Both the position numbers and the translations under genes were made by a program. A stretch of DNA of 64,000 nucleotides from the NCBI GenBank assembly GCA_964449075.1, contig CAYVBJ010000006.1:1-64000 (forward strand). Direction: 5' to 3'. Origin of the DNA: CAYVBJ01 sp964449075 (lineage in GTDB: Bacteria; Bacteroidota; Rhodothermia; Balneolales; Balneolaceae). Of this stretch, positions 15,940 to 23,981 are shown in pieces. Below the pieces are notes generated by a model. It saw nothing but the letters and a program-made list of their open reading frames with translations, was not told the DNA's origin and did not search any database. The first letter of the stretch is position 1. Each line of letters opens with the position of its first letter.

Positions 15940-18675
15940 TTAACCACTTCCGGGCATTCTTTCAGCACGGGCTGGTATTTTTTTCTGACTTTTCAACACT
16001 TCTTCCGTAAATACTTTTAGTCCGAGTTCCGGTCGGTATCCGTGAATCTCCTTTACATCCAGCGCGAGAAGGAATTTGATGATCTCTTTGCTGATTACCT
16101 GTCCGGGCACCAAAACCGGAAATCCGGGGGGATAGGGTATTACAAACGTTGTAGATACCAGTCCTCTCCCACTTTTTATACTGTCTAAACACTCATCAAG
16201 AACAATGTATTCACAGTTGTCTGACTTGTACGCAAGAAAATACGCCTGACGGATATCGCCGCCCGGCACACCTGCAACGGCCTGAAACGAGGAATGAAAC
16301 CAGCTGAAATCGGGCAGTGGGGGGACATCTTCCATGAGCGATTTTATTCGTTTCTGAAGTATCTCCGATTCTTTTTTGTTCATAGTCGGGTGTTCCTCAT
16401 CCAGTTTTGCAGCAATCTGCAGCAGGGTATTTACCAGTAATGCCACGCTGCCACGGGTAGTTCCAATGCTGGTCATAAACAGAATGGAATTCCGGGAGGT
16501 TTTATTGATCTGAATGTTATACTGGTCCATCAGGTACTCATTTTTGAATGTGTCCCCGTCAATGCCGGACAAGCCAACCGCAAGGGTGATTTTGGTAGGA
16601 TCCAGCACAAATTCGTCATGTTCCCACGCATCCTCCATACGATTCCATCCCTGGTCATCCGTGTAATATTCATCCAGACCCGATTTTCGGAATTGATCGG
16701 GGATAAAATCCCGCACGGTAAGCACCCGAAAATATTTATGCAGCAGCGGATGATCATGTATTTTGGCACGGATCGACATTGCCAGCTCAATGCTTTTCTC
16801 CACCAGCTCGTATCCTTCAAACTGTGCCTGCCGCCGCCCGGCATCCATCGATGCCAAAATCTGGTAGTTTGGAGAAGTTGAGGTGTGGGTCATGTAGGCT
16901 TCCTGGAAGCTGTCGGATACCAGCCGCCTGTACTCTTCATCCCAGATATGGATCATGGATCCCTGACGAAAACTCGACAGTGTTTTATGAGTACTTTGAG
17001 TTGAATAGACCCGAATCTTCACGTTGTTGGGATCGGGCAATGTCGGGAGTTCCTCATCGCCAAGAGATTCAATATGCTTTTTATATGCTTCGTGATATTC
17101 ATCTGACTGGTATTTATTGTACAGCTTGTTCGCTACAAACATCCCGGTGCGCTGTTTATAGGTGTAGGTAAATCCGGCAAAAGCAAACCACGCCTCATCC
17201 CACAAAAAGATAATATCCGGTTTGATGGCAAGAACTTCTTCCATCACTTTTTCGACATTGTACACCAGGCCGTCGAACGTGCAGTTGGTCAGCAGCAACA
17301 TCTTTACTTTATCCAGTCTTCCGGCCTTCTTCAGTTCCAGGAGAGTGTGCTTGATCTCTTCCAGCGGAACCGCCCCATACATGCTGTATTTTTCGATTGG
17401 GTAGGAATCCAGGTAAACCGGTAGCGCCCCGGCCAGCACCAGCCCGTAGTGGTGCGATTTGTGGCAGTCACGGTCAATCAGGACCAGGTCTCCCGGTTCT
17501 ACAAGCGCCTGCTGCACAATTTTGTTGGAAGTGGATGTACCGTTTGTAACAAAAAAGGTTCGTTTGGAACCGTAAGCATTGGATGCCATTTTTTGTGCTT
17601 TCTTAAGCGAGCCGGTGGGCTGAAGGAGCGAATCGAGCCCGCCGGTTGTTGACGACGTTTCGGCAAGACAAATATTACGTCCATAAAACTGGCCGAAATC
17701 ACGGATCCATCTTGATTTGAAAACCGAATTTCCACGGGAGACAGGCATGGCGTGAAAGACCCCGACAGGTTTTTGGCTGTACTCTTTCAGAGCTGTGAAA
17801 AAGGGCGTTTTGTACCTTTCCCGGATTCCTCTGAGAATTGCCAGGTGCAGCTCCTGGATATCATCTTTACGATAGAAGATCCTCCGGAAATTTTTCATGG
17901 TTGAATCTTTTAGCTGTAGCAGGGCAGTATCTGTTACATAATAAATATCTAGCTCCGGGCGGAACTGCTTAATTATTTTGCCCAGTAAAGGGCCCAGGGC
18001 CTCTTCAGAAACATTTGAAAAATCGAGATTGTGGATATAACCAAGAAATGGTTTGAGAAGCGATTCAACATTTTCGGAGGCATAAGGAGGAGCATAGCGA
18101 ATAACAACAGCCTGAATATTGTAGTTGAGTAGCAGGGCGATGAGCGCATCCTGAAAAGAACGCTGTACGAGAACATCGTACAAAAGATGTTCATCTTCTT
18201 CTCGAAGTTCAGCCATTTTTGATCTCATAGCCTCTTCCTCCTGACGAGACAGATTATCCACAAAAAGAACTTCAAAATGATTTTTGTGACCGCCCCGGCT
18301 GTTTTGATCTGAACTCACATTGCCAGAATTCTTTTCATCTGAATCATCTTTAATCAGCCGGGGATTACTTCGATACGATTCGCTCACAAGCTGGCGTACA
18401 AACTCATTTACACTGATGGAAGCTGAATAAAATTCCTTGTTTTTAAAGATCTCCTGCAACTTTTTAATCCTCTTTTTACCAGGAAATGAGTAATATTTCT
18501 CAACAATTTCAAGGTCATTAAGTAGCTCTAAAACATCCTTATTACTTCCTGAATCAATATCTCTCTTCTCTTCTTTTTGAAGTACATGGAGTTGAGACCG
18601 AAGCCGGTTCCACAAGTCGATTCGTAGTTGGGCAACATTAAAATGGCGGGTGCTGCTCTTTTTACTGACTGTCAT
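15940..18675 (-). CDS. large Orn/Lys/Arg-type PLP decarboxylase
   Basis: A 911-residue fold-type I PLP enzyme with the Orn/Lys/Arg decarboxylase major domain. The Schiff-base lysine is K564 in STHKTLSS, and the cofactor aspartate lies in WDEAWFAF. The PLP core spans about residues 300-720, starting at GVFHAMPVSRGNS. The C-terminal domain carries PYPPGFPVLVPG, typical of the family. The N-terminal region of about 300 residues is much longer than the wing domain of E. coli LdcI/SpeC (total about 710-750) and is rich in charged helices. Likely products are cadaverine, putrescine or agmatine. It is separated by 187 bp from the ATP-grasp gene and by 181 bp from the amidase gene. An 18-bp palindrome lies upstream. 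Confidence 0.85.
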   Translation of the reverse strand: MTVSKKSSTRHFNVAQLRIDLWNRLRSQLHVLQKEEKRDIDSGSNKDVLELLNDLEIVEKYYSFPGKKRIKKLQEIFKNKEFYSASISVNEFVRQLVSESYRSNPRLIKDDSDEKNSGNVSSDQNSRGGHKNHFEVLFVDNLSRQEEEAMRSKMAELREEDEHLLYDVLVQRSFQDALIALLLNYNIQAVVIRYAPPYASENVESLLKPFLGYIHNLDFSNVSEEALGPLLGKIIKQFRPELDIYYVTDTALLQLKDSTMKNFRRIFYRKDDIQELHLAILRGIRERYKTPFFTALKEYSQKPVGVFHAMPVSRGNSVFKSRWIRDFGQFYGRNICLAETSSTTGGLDSLLQPTGSLKKAQKMASNAYGSKRTFFVTNGTSTSNKIVQQALVEPGDLVLIDRDCHKSHHYGLVLAGALPVYLDSYPIEKYSMYGAVPLEEIKHTLLELKKAGRLDKVKMLLLTNCTFDGLVYNVEKVMEEVLAIKPDIIFLWDEAWFAFAGFTYTYKQRTGMFVANKLYNKYQSDEYHEAYKKHIESLGDEELPTLPDPNNVKIRVYSTQSTHKTLSSFRQGSMIHIWDEEYRRLVSDSFQEAYMTHTSTSPNYQILASMDAGRRQAQFEGYELVEKSIELAMSIRAKIHDHPLLHKYFRVLTVRDFIPDQFRKSGLDEYYTDDQGWNRMEDAWEHDEFVLDPTKITLAVGLSGIDGDTFKNEYLMDQYNIQINKTSRNSILFMTSIGTTRGSVALLVNTLLQIAAKLDEEHPTMNKKESEILQKRIKSLMEDVPPLPDFSWFHSSFQAVAGVPGGDIRQAYFLAYKSDNCEYIVLDECLDSIKSGRGLVSTTFVIPYPPGFPVLVPGQVISKEIIKFLLALDVKEIHGYRPELGLKVFTEEVLKSQKKIPARAERMPGSG

Positions 18676-18798
18676 AAGCTTCGGATTATATTAAAAGGTG
18701 AATTCGTTTACATCAGCTAAGAATTTGCATTGAAAAATTTTTTTCAGAAAACGAGAAATGTAAGTACTTATTTAACAAAGACTTGGTTAGATGAGTTC

Positions 18799-18816
18799 GA
18801 CATATTAAAATATGTC
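18799..18816. promoter_or_regulatory. 18-bp palindrome upstream of the decarboxylase
   Basis: GACATATT and AATATGTC form perfect 8-bp arms around a 2-nt centre. The element lies 124-141 bp upstream of the decarboxylase start, within the 181-bp gap after the amidase gene. With no T-run after it, a transcription-factor operator is more likely than a terminator. The regulator is unknown. Confidence 0.45.
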
Positions 18817-18856
18817 TATAAAAGATCTATAAAAGCACGTAAGTCTATTTCCCGGT

Positions 18857-19798
18857 TCACTCATCCTTTTCAGGATTCCGTTTATATTCTGTTCCGGGTT
18901 CATGAGATTCAAGGTTTTTTTCCTGCATTTTCAATTTCGCAAGTTCATCCACGCGGTTAGGTTTAATTAGTGGCCCAAGAGAATCGAGATAGGAGCGATC
19001 AGCTCCTTCCTTGTAAATTTTGAAATCCCCTATATGATCCCGAAAGCTTTTTAGTGGCTGACCCAATCGTAATAGACCCAGCTCCCGGCTTCGTTTTACT
19101 TTTACCATGTTAATTTCAATGGGGATAAACTCCTCTGTGGAATCGGCCTGGTACAGGATTCTTCCATCCGGCCCGCATACAATAGAACGACCGCTGCCAC
19201 CCGATTCCAGTCCGTTGATATCAAAAAAGTAGCACTGATTGGTGGCAGCTGAAGCTCTGACAATCGACAATTCAATCTCCCGGTCTATTGTACCTGTCAA
19301 CGTGGGGTGAAGAATCACTTCTGCGCCCATTACACTTAAGGTGCGTATCGTTTCCGGAAACCACATATCGTAGCAGATGGAAACACCAAACTTTCCTACA
19401 TCCGGAACATCGAATACACAAAATTCACTGCCGGGCTTAACGCCTACTTCATATGGATAGAATGGAAACATTTTGCTGTATCGGGTTACCACCTCTCCAT
19501 CCGGATTGTAGACGGTAGCTGTGTTGTAAACATCATTTCCTTTTTTTTCAAAGATGGATCCCGGGAGGAGCCAGATGCCGTGTTTTTTGGCCATTCGCTT
19601 CATTTCGAGTTCAAAAGGACCATCAATTTCCTGTGCAGTATGTATGAGCGGTCCGTAGGCACAGAGTTCACTGAACACCACCATCTCCACCCAGGGATAG
19701 AGATTCATGAGAATATCCAATTTCACTTTCATCATCTCCACGTTGGACTGTGTGGCGAACACTTTCATTTGGATACCGGCAATTGCAAATGGTTTCAT
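18857..19798 (-). CDS. carbon-nitrogen hydrolase (nitrilase superfamily amidase)
   Basis: A 313-residue amidase of the nitrilase superfamily with a complete Glu-Lys-Cys triad: E44 in FSELCAYGP, K109 in YSKMFPF and C142 in SICYDMWFPE. Family members hydrolyse amides such as formamide, N-carbamoylputrescine or omega-amides. I choose the ATG at 19798 (MKPFAIAG) because it overlaps the upstream aminotransferase stop in an ATGA arrangement, a classical translational-coupling junction; the longer frame to 19813 would add five residues. The C-terminal tail (about residues 275-313) is charged and extends beyond the family core. No leader is seen. It is tightly linked to the aminotransferase, so they probably act in one pathway. 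Confidence 0.88.
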   Translation of the reverse strand: MKPFAIAGIQMKVFATQSNVEMMKVKLDILMNLYPWVEMVVFSELCAYGPLIHTAQEIDGPFELEMKRMAKKHGIWLLPGSIFEKKGNDVYNTATVYNPDGEVVTRYSKMFPFYPYEVGVKPGSEFCVFDVPDVGKFGVSICYDMWFPETIRTLSVMGAEVILHPTLTGTIDREIELSIVRASAATNQCYFFDINGLESGGSGRSIVCGPDGRILYQADSTEEFIPIEINMVKVKRSRELGLLRLGQPLKSFRDHIGDFKIYKEGADRSYLDSLGPLIKPNRVDELAKLKMQEKNLESHEPGTEYKRNPEKDE

Positions 19799-21114
19799 GA
19801 CTCTACTCCGCACGCTTTTAATGTTTCTTCTTCTAATATCTCAAGGCCCTTATCAAGCTCCTGGTCGGTAATTACCAGAGGAGACAGAATACGAAGTACA
19901 TTTTTGTGTGTTCCTGCACTTAATAAAACGAGTCCGCGTTCTGCACAAGCTTTCACGATATTGCCCGTAAGCTCGCCATCAGGTTGCCGGGGATCACCGT
20001 TTATAACAAACTCTACGGCAAGAAAAGCTCCGAGACCTCTTACATCTCCAATTTGCGAGCATTTTTTCTGTAGTTTTTCAAGCCTGTTCCGGATGTATCT
20101 GCCTACTTCCATGCCTCGTTTATTCAGGTTGATCTCCTCCATGTAAGCAATGGTAGCCAGGGCAGCAGCGCAACAAACCGGGTTCCCGATATAAGTACCG
20201 CCAATTGTTCCGGGTGCAGCGGCATCCATCACGTCAGCTTTTCCCAAAATAGCGGCAATTGGCATTCCCGAACCCAGCGATTTTGCGTAGGTGGAGATAT
20301 CGGGTGTAATCCCGTAACTCTGCCAGCTTGCCCAGTTGCCAGTGCGTCCGAACCCGCTCTGTACTTCATCAAAGATCAGCATGATGCCTTGGTCGTCGCA
20401 AAATTCCCTCAATCCTTTTAGATATTTTTCAGGTACCGGGTTGATGCCACCTTCTCCTTGTACGGGTTCCATGATTACTGCTGCCACGTTTTTTGGATCC
20501 ACCATATTCCGCATGCTTTCGTGCAGGCGCTTCATTTCCCACTCAACAAACTGATCCATATCTCCTTTGCGGTTATAGCGATAGTAGTTGGGAAATGGCA
20601 GCCGGTATACTTCTGGTGCAAACGGGCCACAGTTCAGTTTGTAGTCAATTTTGCTGGTGAGGGTCATGGCCATCATAGTTCGGCCGTGAAATGCCCCTGT
20701 ATAACATACGATAGCTTGTCGTTTTGTTGCCTGACGTGCAATTTTTACAGCGTTTTCAACCGCCTCAGCACCGGTGCTGACGAGCATCGCTTTGGTCTTT
20801 TTTCCGTGCGGAAGAATTTTGGCCAGCTTCTCACAAAGCTCAACGTAAGGTTCATACGTTACCACATTAAAGCTGGTGTGAATGTACTTTGCTGCCTGCT
20901 CCTGGATCGCCTTTACTACAGGTTCAGGGCAGTGACCGGCGTTAACCACCCCGATTCCTCCCGCAAAATCAATCCACTCTTTTCCGTCTGTATCGGTAAT
21001 TATTGCCCCTTTGGCAGATTTCACTGTGGCTGTATTAAAAACCCCGACACCGTTGGCTACAGCAACTTTTCTCCGATCAAGAAGTTTCTCAGAATTGTTT
21101 TTAAAAATATTCAT
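19795..21114 (-). CDS. class III PLP aminotransferase (4-aminobutyrate/acetylornithine type)
   Basis: A 439-residue class III (omega) aminotransferase. The PLP lysine is K278 in TYAKSLGSGMP. The cofactor-site motif LIFDEVQSGFGRTG precedes it, and GAFHGRTM lies in the N-terminal half. Such enzymes move the terminal amino group of 4-aminobutyrate, putrescine, lysine or acetylornithine to 2-oxoglutarate. The start is taken as the ATG at 21114 (MNIFKNN). The longer frame begins with a TTG at 21147 that coincides with a TTGACA promoter-like box and adds an atypical hydrophobic extension. It leads the operon with the nitrilase-type amidase (ATGA overlap). A role in diamine or omega-amino-acid turnover is inferred. 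Confidence 0.88.
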   Translation of the reverse strand: MNIFKNNSEKLLDRRKVAVANGVGVFNTATVKSAKGAIITDTDGKEWIDFAGGIGVVNAGHCPEPVVKAIQEQAAKYIHTSFNVVTYEPYVELCEKLAKILPHGKKTKAMLVSTGAEAVENAVKIARQATKRQAIVCYTGAFHGRTMMAMTLTSKIDYKLNCGPFAPEVYRLPFPNYYRYNRKGDMDQFVEWEMKRLHESMRNMVDPKNVAAVIMEPVQGEGGINPVPEKYLKGLREFCDDQGIMLIFDEVQSGFGRTGNWASWQSYGITPDISTYAKSLGSGMPIAAILGKADVMDAAAPGTIGGTYIGNPVCCAAALATIAYMEEINLNKRGMEVGRYIRNRLEKLQKKCSQIGDVRGLGAFLAVEFVINGDPRQPDGELTGNIVKACAERGLVLLSAGTHKNVLRILSPLVITDQELDKGLEILEEETLKACGVES

Positions 21115-21119
21115 GATAC

Positions 21120-21147
21120 AAAATAAAGTAATAAAAGCATTTGTCAA
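21120..21147 (-). promoter_or_regulatory. possible sigma70-like promoter of the aminotransferase
   Basis: On the minus strand TTGACA (21147-21142) is followed after 16 bp by TATTTT (21125-21120), only a few bases before the ATG at 21114. If real, the mRNA leader would be very short or absent. This is a motif match by eye with no experimental support. Confidence 0.35.
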
Positions 21148-21542
21148 TAAGAGTTGTATAGATTAGATGCTTGTTGGTGTAAAAAAGCAAACTTCTTTAA
21201 TGATTGATTTATTGCAAGAAAAAAGATTATTCCAATGAGCAGACGGTTTATTAAGCCATTTGGTGATAATCTATTACTATATGCGCCTGAAAAGCGCTTT
21301 TTGAATGAAAAGATTTTTATAACAAAAGATAAAAAACTACCTATTGTAATATTGTCTTTAGATTCCTCCTAGATTTATTTTAAGACCAAGTGATCTTAAT
21401 TGAAATAAGTCTGTACAAATGAATACTGTCGATCAGATACATCACACGAATGAGCTTCCGTGCAGCCAGCATAACCGTTATGCTAAGAGGCTCTTTCAAG
21501 CGGTGAATGGATCTTTACACCTGAGGTAATAATTTTTGGCAG
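21148..21542. other. intergenic region between rlmB and the aminotransferase
   Basis: A 395-bp AT-rich stretch between two minus-strand genes. It holds no credible open frame or tRNA. The one structured element is a 17-bp palindrome at 21468-21484. A short GCGC stem followed by T residues near 21284-21301 is too weak to call a terminator. Confidence 0.5.
21468..21484. promoter_or_regulatory. 17-bp palindrome (AGCATAAC-GTTATGCT)
   Basis: Perfect 8-bp arms around a single central base. It lies 59 bp beyond the rlmB stop and about 350 bp upstream of the aminotransferase start. There is no T-run beside it, so it could be an operator or the remains of an rlmB terminator. Confidence 0.4.
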
Positions 21543-22295
21543 TTACTTTTGGGTCATCTCTTTCTGTCGCCGCCATTCATAACATACCAGCGAAGCACTT
21601 ACAGAAGCGTTCAGGGATTCAACATCGTTTTTCATCGGGATTGATAAGAGAAAATCGCAATGTTCACTTGTCTTTTTTCGCATCCCGCGCCCCTCATTCC
21701 CGATAATAAAGGCCATTGGCACATCGTAAGTTTGATCCCAAATCCGGGAACCTGCAGTTTGATCCAGTCCGGCTACCCAGAACCCGAGGTCTTTAAGTTC
21801 TGAAATTGTTTGATTCAGATTGCCAATTCGAACAATCGGAATGCGGCCGGCTGTACCGGCAGAGGTTTTCATAACAGCGGCAGAAACCGGGGCCTGCCTG
21901 TGTTTGGGTACCAAAACTGCGGCAATTCCGGCCGCAGCTGCAGTGCGCAGGATAGCTCCAAGATTATGAGGATCTTCGATTTCATCCAAAAGCAGTATGG
22001 CTGTTTCAGTGTCTGGCGTAAACGTGTCGAGCCAATTTGTAAAACTTTGATAACGGATCTGGCTGACTGAAGCGACAATCCCCTGGCTGTTTACATCGCC
22101 CGACAGTTCAGAAATTTTACTTCCGGGAACATTTATAACTGGTATACGGTTATCAGAGGCAAGGTTTTGAATTGTTTCAAAATTTTTAATCGTGGTATTT
22201 TTACGTATATAAATTTTGTCAATTTTTTCCGGAGAGTTCTTTAACTGTTCCAGAACAGGATTAATACCGCAGATATAATTGTTAGAAGTTGCCAA
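21543..22295 (-). CDS. rlmB: 23S rRNA 2'-O-methyltransferase, TrmH/SpoU family
   Basis: A 250-residue SPOUT methyltransferase. The three TrmH motifs are visible: DEIEDPHNLGAILRTAA (about 115-131), IIGNEGRGM (about 195-205) and LSIPMKNDVESLNASVSASL (about 215-235). The N-terminal 75 residues (YICGINPVLEQL...) form the RNA-binding substrate domain of RlmB, which methylates G2251 of 23S rRNA in E. coli. The start codon is TTG at 22295; no ATG lies between it and the conserved N-terminal domain. It is a single gene divergent from a small membrane-protein gene at 22371. A specific RlmB versus other TrmH assignment is likely but not proven. Confidence 0.88.
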   Translation of the reverse strand: MATSNNYICGINPVLEQLKNSPEKIDKIYIRKNTTIKNFETIQNLASDNRIPVINVPGSKISELSGDVNSQGIVASVSQIRYQSFTNWLDTFTPDTETAILLLDEIEDPHNLGAILRTAAAAGIAAVLVPKHRQAPVSAAVMKTSAGTAGRIPIVRIGNLNQTISELKDLGFWVAGLDQTAGSRIWDQTYDVPMAFIIGNEGRGMRKKTSEHCDFLLSIPMKNDVESLNASVSASLVCYEWRRQKEMTQK

Positions 22296-22370
22296 GGTTC
22301 TTTAGAATTCAATTTGTAATTAGTATTATATAAATGTGGTGTTATATAAATATAAAAGGAAGGTACAATC

Positions 22371-22721
22371 ATGATCGACGATCCAAAAGAAAAAAATTAT
22401 GATGTCGACGGTCAGAGCGTAATATCGAATCAATCTAAAAATGGATCCGGGGTCTTTGGTAAAATCGGGGTTCTGATTTATTCGGGTAATCTGTTACAAC
22501 TGACCGCCGCATGTCTGTTAGTTACTATGGGAGCTGTGGTAGTTGGTGTAGCGCTGCTTGGTTTAATGCAGCCGCTTTGGCTTTCAACTGTTTTAAGTAT
22601 GCTGGGCAGTGTTTCTGCCATGGTAGGTGTATATATTTTTTATGATCTGTTTTCAGATAAAAATACATTCGATACGCTGGTTAACAAGGCGATACAGCGT
22701 GTAATCCGAAATCAGAACTAA
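22371..22721 (+). CDS. small two-helix membrane protein, unknown function
   Basis: A 116-residue protein that I do not recognise. Residues 1-30 are hydrophilic, then two transmembrane segments occupy about 40-62 and 66-88, followed by a short charged tail ending in RNQN. The ATG at 22371 is preceded by a purine-rich AAAGGAAGG stretch, one of the better Shine-Dalgarno-like sites in the window. It lies 19 bp before another small membrane protein and then a glycerophosphodiesterase gene, so the three may form one transcript. A role in the inner membrane is all that can be said. Confidence 0.7.
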   Translation: MIDDPKEKNYDVDGQSVISNQSKNGSGVFGKIGVLIYSGNLLQLTAACLLVTMGAVVVGVALLGLMQPLWLSTVLSMLGSVSAMVGVYIFYDLFSDKNTFDTLVNKAIQRVIRNQN

Positions 22722-22740
22722 TTTCTGCTACCTGTTTTAA

Positions 22741-23064
22741 ATGAATTACAGTGATGAAGATATTCGCCGTCTTGAGAGTTATGCGAATGTTCATCTCAGA
22801 AAAAAAACAGACCTGCCGGATAAGCAGAAAATTCCCGCACTCGAAAAAAAGAGACGCTCAAAATTGTATCAGCTTCTGCTGAACATTGTCATTATTCTTT
22901 TTTTTGCATATTCATATTTTTATGATATAACATCACTTGGTGACCTGCTTTTCTATATACTTGTGGTTGTATTTCTGATTAATGTAATTATGCTTATCTA
23001 CCAGCGTAAACAAATAGATGAGCTAATCAGTTATTATCAGTATAAAATAGATGAATCTTCTTAG
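22741..23064 (+). CDS. small membrane protein, unknown function
   Basis: A 107-residue protein with a strongly basic N-terminal third (residues 1-40, many Lys/Arg), followed by two hydrophobic segments (about 42-60 and 66-84) and a polar helix at the C terminus. No family was recognised. It overlaps the earliest possible GDPD start by 14 bp and follows another small membrane protein by 19 bp, which indicates an operon. It may be a membrane-anchored accessory protein, but no function is supported. Confidence 0.65.
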   Translation: MNYSDEDIRRLESYANVHLRKKTDLPDKQKIPALEKKRRSKLYQLLLNIVIILFFAYSYFYDITSLGDLLFYILVVVFLINVIMLIYQRKQIDELISYYQYKIDESS

Positions 23065-23878
23065 ATTCAGTATCTGTGAAAAACAAGTGATGAAATCTCT
23101 CCTTCCCATAAAAAAGCTTATTTCTGAAAAAAGAGGCGTTCCTTTTTTAACGATTGCTCACCGGGGAGCCAGTTATTATGCACCCGAAAATACACTGCCT
23201 GCGTTTGAAATGGCAGAGAATATGAACGCTGATGTAATAGAGATCGATGTGACACTAAGCAACGACCGGGTCCCGGTTATTTTTCATGACAAAATTATGG
23301 ATAAAAAATCAAACCGAACCGGTTTGATTATTCACAGAGATCTCAAATATATAAAATCGGCAGATGCGGGAAGCTGGTTCTCCAAAAAATTTAAAGGCAC
23401 AGAAATTTTAACTCTCGAAGAGTTCCTTGGCTGGGTGAAAGGAAGAATAGCTGTGAATATTGAAATCAAAAAAGAAGTACAGGTATTGAGCCCGGACATA
23501 GCCGCAGAAGAGGCGATTGTAAATTTAGTAGAAAAATATGGTATGTCGGATCATGTATTTTATTCAAGTTTTTCTTACGCTTGCGTTAAAAAATTAAAAT
23601 TGATAGACAAAAATAATCCGGTTGCAGTATTATATGATCCCAAACAGATGAAGGAGGTGGGTGCTGCAGAGCTTGTTGACCGTCTGGGAGCAGATCTGTT
23701 TAACTGCTCATGGCGGGAGTTTGGCACCGGGTTGAGGCATGAACTTCAAGAAAAAAATATCCCCGTTTTGGTATATACGGTAAATCGTCCGGGCCGAATG
23801 AAAAACCTGATTAAAAGAGGAGTGAATGGAATATTTAGTGACCGGCCCGATCTTCTAAAAAAAGTTGTAAATGGCTGA
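23051..23878 (+). CDS. glycerophosphodiester phosphodiesterase
   Basis: A 275-residue TIM-barrel phosphodiesterase of the GDPD family, which hydrolyses deacylated phospholipids to glycerol-3-phosphate and an alcohol. Catalytic segments are IAHRGASYYAPENTLPAF (active-site His, Arg and Glu), IEIDVTLSND and FHDKIMD. Later barrel motifs include VNIEIKKE and VYTVNRPGRM. There is no signal peptide, so it is likely cytoplasmic. Two starts are possible: ATG 23051, overlapping the previous gene by 14 bp, or ATG 23090, which still gives a complete catalytic domain. I keep the first because the overlap fits an operon. The pyrG gene follows 103 bp after the stop. Confidence 0.9.
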   Translation: MNLLRFSICEKQVMKSLLPIKKLISEKRGVPFLTIAHRGASYYAPENTLPAFEMAENMNADVIEIDVTLSNDRVPVIFHDKIMDKKSNRTGLIIHRDLKYIKSADAGSWFSKKFKGTEILTLEEFLGWVKGRIAVNIEIKKEVQVLSPDIAAEEAIVNLVEKYGMSDHVFYSSFSYACVKKLKLIDKNNPVAVLYDPKQMKEVGAAELVDRLGADLFNCSWREFGTGLRHELQEKNIPVLVYTVNRPGRMKNLIKRGVNGIFSDRPDLLKKVVNG

Positions 23879-23981
23879 AGAGCATACTTCTTAAAAAAAA
23901 TCATAAAAATCAGACTTCGGTTTGAATACATCAGGGGAACCTGCTATTTTAAGTTTTCCATCAATCAACATTTCTTACTTC

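Noticed and set aside
15940..19798. Classical agmatine route: arginine decarboxylase plus N-carbamoylputrescine amidase
   Set aside because: The matching agmatine deiminase gene is not present beside them, and the amidase sequence is also compatible with other amidases. It remains an option but not a call.
19798..21147. Longer starts at 19813 (amidase) and 21147 (aminotransferase)
   Set aside because: The ATGA overlap at 19798 and the TTGACA box at 21147 favour the shorter starts, and the extensions are not typical of the families.
23922..23981. N-terminal extension of CTP synthase
   Set aside because: The conserved N terminus starts at 23982 (KYIFVTGG), and the upstream 20 residues are absent from the family.
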